Of a stretch of 64,000 nucleotides of DNA, positions 43,401 to 51,416 are shown piece by piece; position 1 is the stretch's first letter; each line of letters starts with the position of its first letter. The DNA is from Thermohalobaculum sp039180675 (GTDB lineage Bacteria; Pseudomonadota; Alphaproteobacteria; Rhodobacterales; Rhodobacteraceae), in the NCBI GenBank assembly GCA_039180675.1, contig JBCDDC010000020.1:34867-98866 (forward strand), in the 5' to 3' direction. A model generated the notes under the pieces. The model was not told where the DNA came from. It saw nothing but the letters and a program-made list of their open reading frames with translations, and searched no databases. Position numbers and translations under genes: made by a program.

Positions 43401-44282
43401 ATGGCTCAAGCGAAAGCGAAGAAGAAAGAGGGCATCTGGGAAACCATCAAGACGATCTTCTGGGCCCTTCTGATCGCTGCGGCCTTCCGCACGATACTGT
43501 TCCAGCCGTTCTCGATCCCCTCCGGCTCGATGAAGCCGACCCTGCTTGTGGGCGACTACCTGTTCGTCTCGAAATTCGCCTATGGTTATTCGCGGTATTC
43601 GCTCCCTTTTTCGCCTGACGTGATGGACGGGCGGGTCTGGTCTGCGATGCCAGAACGCGGCGATGTCGTCGTCTTCAAGCATCCGGGCAAGGACGAGTGC
43701 AGCCAGGGACCGATTGAGACCGTGGTCAATGTCGTTCGCGGGCTCGCTGGTCAGTATGTGCGCGGCGCCGACGATTGTGCCGACTATGTCAAGCGCGTGG
43801 TCGGCCTGCCGGGAGACACCGTTCAGGTGATCGGAAGCCGCCTGCACATAAATGGAGAGCCTCTGCCGATCGAACGGATCGAGGATTTCGTGGAGCCGCG
43901 CATTCCGCTCGGCAACCCGCCACGTGCCCCGCAATGCAAACGCCCTGTGCCGGCCATTGGCGGTGGCTGCGTTAAGGAGCAGTACGTCGAGACGCTGCCA
44001 GAAGGCACCTCGCATCTCATTCTGAATATCGTGGGTGTCATGGGTAATGCGGGATCCTCGCCCAGCGGGGCCGACAACACCAAGCTCTACACGGTGCCCG
44101 AGGGGCATTTCTTTTTCATGGGGGACAATCGCGACAACTCGCTCGACAGCCGGGCAGATGTTGGGTTTGTGCCATTGGAGAACTTGATAGGGCGCGCCGA
44201 TCTGATCGCGTTCTCCTGGGGGAGCGCGATCTGGAAGGTCTGGGATTGGCGCGCAGACCGGTTTTTCAAGTGGATCGATTGA
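43401..44282 (+). CDS. lepB: Signal peptidase I
   Basis: Inner-membrane protease of 293 residues that removes signal peptides. The catalytic Ser43 is in IPSGSMKPTL and the general-base Lys131 is in YVKRVVGLPGD; GDNRDNSLDSR closes the domain. One N-terminal transmembrane helix (about 14-34) anchors it. Between boxes C and D there is an insertion of about 25 residues that carries a Cys pair (C100, C126), and a second Cys pair lies near 178-190 (CKRPVPAIGGGC). This is longer than the usual alphaproteobacterial enzyme. Confidence 0.94.
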   Translation: MAQAKAKKKEGIWETIKTIFWALLIAAAFRTILFQPFSIPSGSMKPTLLVGDYLFVSKFAYGYSRYSLPFSPDVMDGRVWSAMPERGDVVVFKHPGKDECSQGPIETVVNVVRGLAGQYVRGADDCADYVKRVVGLPGDTVQVIGSRLHINGEPLPIERIEDFVEPRIPLGNPPRAPQCKRPVPAIGGGCVKEQYVETLPEGTSHLILNIVGVMGNAGSSPSGADNTKLYTVPEGHFFFMGDNRDNSLDSRADVGFVPLENLIGRADLIAFSWGSAIWKVWDWRADRFFKWID

Positions 44283-44334
44283 GGAGTTTCCCGATCTGAC
44301 TTCGCGTCGCGACATCAACGTCTCGGTCAAGGCG

Positions 44335-44994
44335 GTGGCCCGGAAACTCAAGCATGACTTTCGGGACGAGGATCTGCTCGCCGAGGCACTGACCCATTCC
44401 TCAGCCTCCACCGCCTCGCGCCGTGACAATCAGCGGCTGGAGTTCCTCGGCGATCGGGTGCTCGGCCTGATCGTTGCGCAGGAGCTGTTGACTGCTTTTG
44501 AAGACGAGACCGAAGGTAGCCTCGCACCACGCCTCAACGCGCTTGTTCGCCGCGAGACCCTGGCCGAGATTGCGACCGAACTGGGGCTGGGAGAGCATCT
44601 CTACCTGGGCCGGTCCGAGAACACATCTGGTGGGCGGCGGAAGGCCGCGATCCTGGCCGACGCGATGGAAGCGATCATCGCCGCGCTTTACCTCGATGGT
44701 GACCTCGAGAAGGCGAGAGCCTTTGTCCTTGAGCATTGGCGGTCGCGTCTGCACGCCCCCGCGGCAGCGCCGACAGACGCGAAGACCCAGCTTCAGGAAT
44801 GGGCGCAGGGCAACGGGATGTCGCCGCCGAAATACGAGATCACGCTTCGAACAGGCCCCGATCATGCCCCGGTCTTTACCGTGGAGGCACGGATCGAGAC
44901 CGGCAGCTTTGCAGCGGGAACAGCTGGTTCACGAAAGCAGGCGGAACAAATTGCAGCCGCGGCACTTCTCGCCGAAATCGGTGTTGCATCGTGA
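44335..44994 (+). CDS. rnc: Ribonuclease III
   Basis: Double-strand RNA endonuclease of 219 residues. The catalytic signature NQRLEFLGDRVLGL and DAMEAIIAALYLD are present, followed by the C-terminal dsRNA-binding domain (TQLQEWAQGNGMSPPKYEI, then AAGTAGSRKQAEQIAAAALL). The GTG at 44335 is the only usual start codon near the expected N-terminus; no ATG lies upstream in frame. The stop overlaps era (GTGA). Confidence 0.94.
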   Translation: MARKLKHDFRDEDLLAEALTHSSASTASRRDNQRLEFLGDRVLGLIVAQELLTAFEDETEGSLAPRLNALVRRETLAEIATELGLGEHLYLGRSENTSGGRRKAAILADAMEAIIAALYLDGDLEKARAFVLEHWRSRLHAPAAAPTDAKTQLQEWAQGNGMSPPKYEITLRTGPDHAPVFTVEARIETGSFAAGTAGSRKQAEQIAAAALLAEIGVAS

Positions 44995-45893
44995 GCCGCT
45001 GCGGTTTCGTCGCACTGATCGGGGAGCCCAATGCGGGCAAGTCGACGCTCCTCAATGCGATGGTAGGCGCGAAGGTTTCCATCGTCACGCACAAGGTTCA
45101 GACGACGCGCACGAGGGTTCGGGGCGTCGCAATTCACGGCGAGACCCAGATCGTCTTTGTCGACACACCAGGGCTATTCCGCCCGCGCAGACGGCTTGAC
45201 CGCGCGATGGTCGCCTCCGCCTGGGCCGGTGCGGGTGACGCCGATATCGTGGTGCTGATGGTCGAGGCGCATCGCGGCGTCACGGAGGGTGTCGAGAATA
45301 TCCTGGCGGCAATGGCCAATCAGCTTCCCTCGGGCGCAACCGTGGCTTTGGCAATCAACAAAATCGACCGGGTAAAGCGCGACCAGCTTCTGGCGCTGAG
45401 CGCAGACCTAAACGAGCGCCGCGAATTCGACGCGAGCTTCATGATTTCCGCCGAGAAGGGGTACGGCGTCGACGATCTGAAGAAGTGGCTTGCCGAAAGG
45501 CTTCCCGCAGGCCCCTGGCACTATCCGGAGGATGAGATCTCGGATCAGCCGCTGCGCCTGCTCGCGGCAGAGATTACCAGGGAGAAGCTGACGCTCAGGC
45601 TGCATCAGGAACTCCCCTATCAGCTAACGGTCGAGACCGAGAGTTGGGAAGAGATGAAGAATGGCGACGCCCGCATCGAACAGGTGATCTTTGTCTCACG
45701 CGACGGGCACAAGGGCATAGTGCTCGGTCGCAAGGGCGAGACAATCAAAGCGATAGGGGCCGAGGCCCGCAAGGACATCTCAGAGCTTCTCGGTCGCAAA
45801 GCGCATCTGTTCCTCACCGTCAAATCGCGCCCGAACTGGCAGGATGAGCGTGAGCGTTACGAGCACATGGGGCTCGATTTCAGCGATGGCTGA
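44991..45893 (+). CDS. era: GTPase Era
   Basis: Essential GTPase of 300 residues in 16S rRNA maturation and 30S assembly. G1 GEPNAGKST near 11-19, G3 DTPGL, G4 NKID and the C-terminal KH domain (RDGHKGIVLGRKGETIKAIGAEARKDI) are all present. GTG 44991 overlaps the rnc stop and the end overlaps the DUF1491 gene by eight bases. Confidence 0.96.
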   Translation: MSRCGFVALIGEPNAGKSTLLNAMVGAKVSIVTHKVQTTRTRVRGVAIHGETQIVFVDTPGLFRPRRRLDRAMVASAWAGAGDADIVVLMVEAHRGVTEGVENILAAMANQLPSGATVALAINKIDRVKRDQLLALSADLNERREFDASFMISAEKGYGVDDLKKWLAERLPAGPWHYPEDEISDQPLRLLAAEITREKLTLRLHQELPYQLTVETESWEEMKNGDARIEQVIFVSRDGHKGIVLGRKGETIKAIGAEARKDISELLGRKAHLFLTVKSRPNWQDERERYEHMGLDFSDG

Positions 45894-46218
45894 ACCAAGG
45901 CTTTCCGCAGATGTCTGGGTGATGGCCTATCTGGCACGATTGAACGCGGAGGGGATCTTCGCTCACGTCTCACAGCGCGGCGATCCGAATGCGGGCGCGA
46001 TCGCCATCAAATGCGCAACGATGGACGGACAGGCGCAGGTTTTCACAAGGGCCTACAATTCAGACGGGCAGCGGATCTGGGACCTCGCCCATGATGGCGC
46101 TGAGGAGGAGGCAGATGCGCATCTCTCGCGCCAGCGAAAGTTCGACCCGGATCTTTGGATCATCGAGGTCGAGGATCCGCGAGGTCGTCATATGCTCGAT
46201 CAGCCGGGTCTGGAATGA
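45886..46218 (+). CDS. DUF1491 family protein
   Basis: Small soluble protein of 110 residues, typically encoded between era and recO in Rhodobacterales. The sequence LSADVWVMAYLARLNAEGIFAHVSQRGD and WIIEVEDPRGRHML fit the DUF1491 family. The function is unknown. ATG 45886 lies within the era end; the stop overlaps recO by ATGA. Confidence 0.85.
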   Translation: MAEPRLSADVWVMAYLARLNAEGIFAHVSQRGDPNAGAIAIKCATMDGQAQVFTRAYNSDGQRIWDLAHDGAEEEADAHLSRQRKFDPDLWIIEVEDPRGRHMLDQPGLE

Positions 46219-46937
46219 TCACTTGGCGAGATGAGGGCATTCTCCTCGCTGTGCGCCGTCATGGGGAAAGCGCGGCGATTATCGATGTGCTGACCGCTGA
46301 ACATGGGCGGCATGGCGGGCTCGTGCGCGGTGGCGCGTCCTCCAAGATGGTGCCGATCCTCCAGCCCGGTGCACAGCTCAGCGTCGAATGGCAGGCACGG
46401 CTTGAGGATCACATCGGAACCTATCGTGTCGAACCAGTGATGTCGCGCGCGGCGGCGCTGATCGCTGATCGTAAACGCCTCGCCGCCTTCAACGCCGTCT
46501 CGGCGCTGATTATCGCGTTCATGCCGGAGCGGGAAGCAGACCCGGTGCTCTACGGCCTGACGCTCAATCTGATGGATGCTTTGGCCGAGCGTGCGGATGA
46601 CTGGCCGCCCACATACATCGCTTGGGAGCTCGGCTTGCTTAACACGCTCGGCTTCCGGCTCGATTTGTCCCGCTGCACCGATAGCGGTGCGACCGAGGAT
46701 CTGGTCTATGTCTCGCCGAAGACCGGGCGCGCGGTTTCCCGATCCTCCGGTCGCGGGTGGGAAGATCGCTTACTGCCTCTGCCTCGGTTTCTTCGAGGCG
46801 GAGATCTTGCCGATGGCGATCTGGGACGAGGGCTTCGTCTGACCGGGTATTTTCTGGAGAATTGGGCTCTGCCACCCATCGGCACAAAAACACTGCCGGA
46901 AGCGCGCCGTCGTTTAGTTGAACTCTTGAGAGATTGA
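46215..46937 (+). CDS. recO: DNA repair protein RecO
   Basis: Recombination mediator of 240 residues that loads RecA with RecR. The N-terminal OB fold begins WRDEGILLAVRRHGESAAIIDVLTAEHGRHGGLVRGG and is followed by a helical part with FNAVSALIIAFMPER and ELGLLNTLGFRLDLSRC. The zinc-finger cysteines of some RecO proteins are mostly lacking, as in many alphaproteobacteria. It is the last gene of the lepB-rnc-era run. Confidence 0.92.
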   Translation: MITWRDEGILLAVRRHGESAAIIDVLTAEHGRHGGLVRGGASSKMVPILQPGAQLSVEWQARLEDHIGTYRVEPVMSRAAALIADRKRLAAFNAVSALIIAFMPEREADPVLYGLTLNLMDALAERADDWPPTYIAWELGLLNTLGFRLDLSRCTDSGATEDLVYVSPKTGRAVSRSSGRGWEDRLLPLPRFLRGGDLADGDLGRGLRLTGYFLENWALPPIGTKTLPEARRRLVELLRD

Positions 46938-47030
46938 CCCAGCCTAGCATCCGTGGGAATGAAACCGCAACTTGCAACAGACGCTGGCTTTCATACCTAA
47001 AGCAAAAAGAAGGGCCCGCAGGAGCAGACA

Positions 47031-47981
47031 ATGAGCAAGCCGCCTCTTAAGATCTTTCTTGCCGATCCGCGCGGGTTCTGCGCGGGCGTTGTCCGCGCGA
47101 TCGAGATTGTGGAAATGGCGATCGAGAAATGGGGCGCGCCCGTCTATGTCCGCCATGAAATCGTCCATAACAAGCACGTGGTCGACGATCTGGCAGAGAA
47201 GGGGGCGATCTTTGTCGAGGAGCTGGAGGAATGCCCCGATGATCGACCGGTGATATTCTCGGCACACGGTGTGCCGAAAGCCGTTCCCGCCGAGGCGGAG
47301 AGGCGTGAGATGCTTTATGTCGATGCGACCTGCCCCCTTGTCTCTAAGGTGCATATCGAAGCGGAGCGGCATTCGAAGAAGGGCCTGCAGATCATCATGA
47401 TTGGTCATGCCGGCCACCCTGAGACGGTCGGCACCATGGGGCAGCTCCCGCCTGGCGAGGTCTTGCTGGTAGAGACGGTGGATGATGTGCAAGAGGTAGA
47501 GCCTCGCGACCCCTCCAAGCTTGCCTACATCACGCAGACCACGCTCTCCGTCGATGACACGAAGGGTGTGGTCGAGGCGCTGATTGACCGGTTCCCTGAA
47601 ATCGTCGGCCCGCACAAAGAAGATATCTGCTACGCGACGACGAACCGGCAGGAAGCCGTGAAGACCATGGCGCCGAACATCGAGGCGCTTCTGGTCGTCG
47701 GCGCACCCAACTCATCGAACTCGCGCCGGCTCGTGGAAGTGGGCGCCGCGGCTGGGTGCAGCTATTCGATGCTGGTTCAAACTGCGAACGATATCGACTG
47801 GCGCGCCATCGAAGGTGCAAAGTCCGTTGGTATAAGCGCTGGCGCATCCGCACCCGAGGTGCTCATCGACGGAGTCATCTCGGCCTTCGAAGATCGCTAC
47901 GACGTGACGATCGAGCGGGTCGTCACTGCCGAAGAGAACGTGACCTTCAAAGTCCCTCGGGTCCTGCGCCAAGCCGTCTGA
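47031..47981 (+). CDS. ispH: 4-hydroxy-3-methylbut-2-enyl diphosphate reductase
   Basis: Iron-sulfur enzyme of 316 residues, last step of the MEP isoprenoid pathway. The three cluster cysteines are in DPRGFCAGVVRAI (Cys17), DATCPLVSKVH and EDICYATTNRQEAV. HGVPKAVPAEAE and the SNS motif (APNSSNSRRLVEV) are present. The stop shares a base with the methyltransferase start (TGATG). Confidence 0.96.
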   Translation: MSKPPLKIFLADPRGFCAGVVRAIEIVEMAIEKWGAPVYVRHEIVHNKHVVDDLAEKGAIFVEELEECPDDRPVIFSAHGVPKAVPAEAERREMLYVDATCPLVSKVHIEAERHSKKGLQIIMIGHAGHPETVGTMGQLPPGEVLLVETVDDVQEVEPRDPSKLAYITQTTLSVDDTKGVVEALIDRFPEIVGPHKEDICYATTNRQEAVKTMAPNIEALLVVGAPNSSNSRRLVEVGAAAGCSYSMLVQTANDIDWRAIEGAKSVGISAGASAPEVLIDGVISAFEDRYDVTIERVVTAEENVTFKVPRVLRQAV

Positions 47982-48571
47982 TGGATCGCGGCACAATCGA
48001 CTTCTACTCCCAGAAGGCGGCAGATTATGCCGAATTTGTCGGCGATGCCGAGGACAATCCGGAACTGCGACACTTCATTGCCTGCCTTGCGCCCGGCGCC
48101 ACCTGTTTGGATTTCGGCTGTGGCCATGGGTGGGCGGCACGCCAGATGATCGATGCAGGGTTTCAAACCACCGCGATCGATGCGTCACCCGGCCTCGCGG
48201 CAGAAGCAAAGGCCCGCTATGGGGTCGATGTCGACGTTATGGCCTTTGAGGCGCTCGATGCCGTCGAAGCCTATGACGGGCTCTGGGTCAGCTTTTCGCT
48301 TCTGCACGACACCCGAGCGGCCTTTCCCAAACACCTCGAGCGCCTGCGCCAGGCGGCGCGGGAGAACGGTCTTCTCTTCATCGGCCTGAAGGAGGGCGAA
48401 GGCGATGAGCGAGACGTTCACAACCGGCTCTACACGTATTTCTCCGAGAGCGAGGTTACCCAAGCACTCGGAAGAACGGGCTGGCGGCTGACCGATTTCT
48501 CACGAAAGATGATGCCCGGAATGGCGGGTAAGGATGAAGCCTGCCTCCACTTCTTCGCCCGCACTGCCTGA
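47981..48571 (+). CDS. Class I SAM-dependent methyltransferase
   Basis: Methyltransferase of 196 residues. Motif I LDFGCGHGW near 43-51 and an acidic residue after strand two in TAIDASPGLAAEAK bind SAM; the strand WVSFSLLHDTRAAFPKHL precedes the substrate side. The substrate is unknown. Its start overlaps the ispH stop and its end the rnhA start (both TGATG), giving a tight ispH-methyltransferase-rnhA unit. Confidence 0.88.
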   Translation: MDRGTIDFYSQKAADYAEFVGDAEDNPELRHFIACLAPGATCLDFGCGHGWAARQMIDAGFQTTAIDASPGLAAEAKARYGVDVDVMAFEALDAVEAYDGLWVSFSLLHDTRAAFPKHLERLRQAARENGLLFIGLKEGEGDERDVHNRLYTYFSESEVTQALGRTGWRLTDFSRKMMPGMAGKDEACLHFFARTA

Positions 48572-49047
48572 TGGAGATTTTCGCCTACACGGATGGCGGC
48601 TGTTCGGGAAACCCGGGGCCTGGTGGATGGGGCGTGGTGCTGGAGGCTGTGAAAGGTGGCGCGGTAGTGAAGTCTCGCGAACTGTCGGGCGGCGCTGGAG
48701 ATACAACCAACAACCGCATGGAATTGACGGCCGCGATAATCGCGCTGGAAAGCCTTGAGCGCCCGAGTGCAGTGACCGTCGTGACCGACAGCACATACGT
48801 CAAAAACGGGATCTCACAGTGGATCCACGGGTGGAAGCGCAATGGCTGGAAGACAGCAGACAAGAAACCAGTGAAGAACGCGGATCTCTGGCAGCGTCTG
48901 GATGATGCCCAGGCCCGTCACAACGTCACTTGGGATTGGATCAAGGGCCACTCCGGACACGAACAAAACGAACGGGCTGACGCCTTGGCGACGGCGGAGA
49001 TCAAGGCGCTTAAAGCAAAGAGTGCGGACGCAAAGATCGAGCGGTAG
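48571..49047 (+). CDS. rnhA: Ribonuclease HI
   Basis: RNase H of 158 residues that degrades RNA in RNA-DNA hybrids. The four catalytic acids are present: YTDGGCSGNPGPGGWG (Asp), NNRMELTAA (Glu), VVTDSTYVKNG (Asp) and NERADALA (Asp). It is the last gene before the leftward glycosyltransferase pair. Confidence 0.95.
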   Translation: MEIFAYTDGGCSGNPGPGGWGVVLEAVKGGAVVKSRELSGGAGDTTNNRMELTAAIIALESLERPSAVTVVTDSTYVKNGISQWIHGWKRNGWKTADKKPVKNADLWQRLDDAQARHNVTWDWIKGHSGHEQNERADALATAEIKALKAKSADAKIER

Positions 49048-49115
49048 TGGAAAGCGAACCACTGTTCGACTGCGGATCTCGGCGAAGAACTGGCTGATCG
49101 CGAGACTTGTCCCGG

Positions 49116-50231
49116 TCAAGCCTTGGGCAAAACCTTGCGTTTGATGCGTTTGAAAAGATTTGGGCGCCGCTTTTTCTTTGCTACCTGAGATGATGGGAGC
49201 GGGCTATCGATCCGCTCTCGCAGATCAGGGCCTGCTCTAAACGGGTTGGGGAATGCGTCTGCAAGTTCCGGTTGATTTCGGTACGCGTCCCTATGGGACC
49301 GCGGGATTTCGACACCATCGTCATAAAATCCGTACTGCCAGGGTGCGCTAAACTCCTCACGCGCCTGATCGGGTGCCAGACGCTTGGCGTAATCTCGCGT
49401 CAACTCGTCCAAGACATCACGATCTTCGCACCATGGCTCGGATCTCCGATCATAGAGCCCCCGAACATACTCACCCGTCTTGAAGAAGCCCGAATAGTGA
49501 ATGAAATCGAGTGGTGCACCATCGACCAGAACACCTCCATCATCGGCTCGGGAGACCTTCCTCTGGAAGGTATTCCAGCGGGCGACATTGTACGTTGATC
49601 CGCGGAGGATATTGACTGAAGAGAAGTAACTTGGAACCAGATCGATCCATTTCTGATCCGTGAAGAGGTGCCGCTGCTCATCGATCACGCAGTAGTTGCG
49701 CAGCCTGTGCCGCCACCATGCGGCAAAGCTCCGTCCCTCGTTGTCATTTCTAACGCCGAAGAAACCGAGATTGAACGCGCCGACTTTGAGCTGGTTCAGT
49801 TCGAAGAAGACCCATGGCTCAAACTCATGCGGCAAACAGGAGTGCGGCGTCAGGGATATGGAGTGCTCGCGCACGCTGCGCCGTACCTTCTCGCAGGAAG
49901 TGTGCAACTCGCAGTCAGGGTCAAAAAAGAGAACACCATCGCAATCCTCCCGCTCCAACAGCGCATGTAGAACGAACGGTTTCGCCGCAGTTGCCAACTC
50001 CATCACATCATGACGAAAGACCCACCGATCGAGCGCCTCGATCTGTGGCTTAAGATCGTCGAGGGTCCAGTATTCATCAAAACCCTCTCGAATTGCATCA
50101 AAGCCTGCCGGAGGCCGGTCGGTCACGCAGATCACCGTTCGCGCATCAGGCATGTGTTTGCGCACGGACTGCGCCATGATCCGCGCATTGGGAAAATAAT
50201 TCAGCGCACATGTAGTAAAGACATATATCAT
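49116..50231 (-). CDS. GT-A fold glycosyltransferase (GT8-like)
   Basis: Protein of 371 residues starting IYVFTTCALNYFPNARIMAQSVRKH, the pattern of retaining GT8/GT24-type enzymes, with the metal-binding DxD-type motif in LFFDPDCEL near 102-104. FNLGFFGVRN and the IHYSGFF segment are typical acceptor-side elements. The C-terminal 20 residues are strongly basic (KKKRRPNLFKRIKRKV), as in two other glycosyltransferases of this cluster. It overlaps the upstream sulfotransferase gene by ATGA. Confidence 0.78.
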   Translation of the reverse strand: MIYVFTTCALNYFPNARIMAQSVRKHMPDARTVICVTDRPPAGFDAIREGFDEYWTLDDLKPQIEALDRWVFRHDVMELATAAKPFVLHALLEREDCDGVLFFDPDCELHTSCEKVRRSVREHSISLTPHSCLPHEFEPWVFFELNQLKVGAFNLGFFGVRNDNEGRSFAAWWRHRLRNYCVIDEQRHLFTDQKWIDLVPSYFSSVNILRGSTYNVARWNTFQRKVSRADDGGVLVDGAPLDFIHYSGFFKTGEYVRGLYDRRSEPWCEDRDVLDELTRDYAKRLAPDQAREEFSAPWQYGFYDDGVEIPRSHRDAYRNQPELADAFPNPFRAGPDLRERIDSPLPSSQVAKKKRRPNLFKRIKRKVLPKA

Positions 50232-51244
50232 TCTAAGTCGTATCTTTGCATTACTTTCGCATATTTGTCCTTATTCTTAAAATAAATGCTAAATGGGAAC
50301 TCTGATATTTTCTTTATTATGCTCTTTGTATCTTTGATTAATTTTGCATTTTCTTCGTTCAATTCAGTGATCTTATGAAGCTCGCTGACCTGATAGCTGG
50401 CAAGAAAAGCGCTGGATATCTCTCCCGTCGGATCGTGATGGAGGCTGCTAGAGATGTCCATGCCGAGCGCCCCTTCCGCGCAAGCCACATCAATCTGCTG
50501 CAATGAACGCCAGATATCGAGCGCGTCGGGTATCAGATCTGCGTCATTCACATAAAGATGCGGGTGTTTCTTTGATATGGCGCGTTCATCTATAGTGCCT
50601 GCTTCGGGCGCAGAAATCCGGCGGCCGCCAAGCAGATCAGATATCGCGGAAAAGACGTCGAAACCCGCTAAGTAGTGATGATGGCCGATTACGATGCACT
50701 CTCTGGCATGCACTCTTGCAAACTTCAGCAGAGCCGCGTTGTGTTCGATCCAAAGTCGCAGGGCCAAATCGGGTTTGTCGAGGAAGTATTGAGCTCGCCT
50801 GTCCTTTCCTAAGGATCTGACAATATTGATGTTTTCTCGTCTGTTGAGTGAGTGAACCGATTCAATCGGGTTTCGGTATACGATCAAAAACCTGACATTG
50901 TCAGCGGAACTTCTCCAGTGCTCGACAAAACGGCAAATGCGCGGATCTTTCAGTGCCCAAAGATCTTCCTTGGCTTCTCTCTCGCGAATGTAGGCCTCGA
51001 TCCATCCAGCCTCTTGGTCCGTCAACTCGATCGGCGCTTCGAGTGGTGTCGCCCAGTCCAATCCGCACCTTTCCAAAACGGAGTCATGGAATCGAACAAC
51101 CGGCCAGTCCTCAAAATGCCCGTGCTGATTAAATTCATTTCCGTCCATAAGTTCGTCACCCGCCTGGATGCCACACTTTGCGAGTGCCTGAGTAACCGAA
51201 GATGTGCCGCTCCGATGAAATCCTGCGACGATGAGGCCAGCCAT
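50228..51244 (-). CDS. Sulfotransferase family protein
   Basis: Protein of 338 residues with the PAPS-binding loop GFHRSGTSSV near 8-17 and the 3'-phosphate motif in LIVYRNPIESVHSL near 125-138. Such enzymes transfer sulfate from PAPS to sugars or other acceptors in the cytoplasm. The last 55 codons (50228-50400) are markedly AT-rich and rich in Lys, Ile and Asn, unlike the rest of the window. It heads a two-gene leftward unit with the GT8-like gene and is divergent from the large fusion gene. Confidence 0.83.
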   Translation of the reverse strand: MAGLIVAGFHRSGTSSVTQALAKCGIQAGDELMDGNEFNQHGHFEDWPVVRFHDSVLERCGLDWATPLEAPIELTDQEAGWIEAYIREREAKEDLWALKDPRICRFVEHWRSSADNVRFLIVYRNPIESVHSLNRRENINIVRSLGKDRRAQYFLDKPDLALRLWIEHNAALLKFARVHARECIVIGHHHYLAGFDVFSAISDLLGGRRISAPEAGTIDERAISKKHPHLYVNDADLIPDALDIWRSLQQIDVACAEGALGMDISSSLHHDPTGEISSAFLASYQVSELHKITELNEENAKLIKDTKSIIKKISEFPFSIYFKNKDKYAKVMQRYDLE

Positions 51245-51416
51245 AGCGGTCCACCTGCTGAACTGCCGGATCGGAGTGTGGTCCGTACCCCGGCGTATTG
51301 ACTAAGCGACTATATAAATTCAAACGAGCCAAGCGCCTTGGCGAATTCAGTACAAATAAACGAAGGCGGTCGAAAGCAAAAAAAGGCACTGGGTTTGCCC
51401 TTCAGTCAAAACTCCC

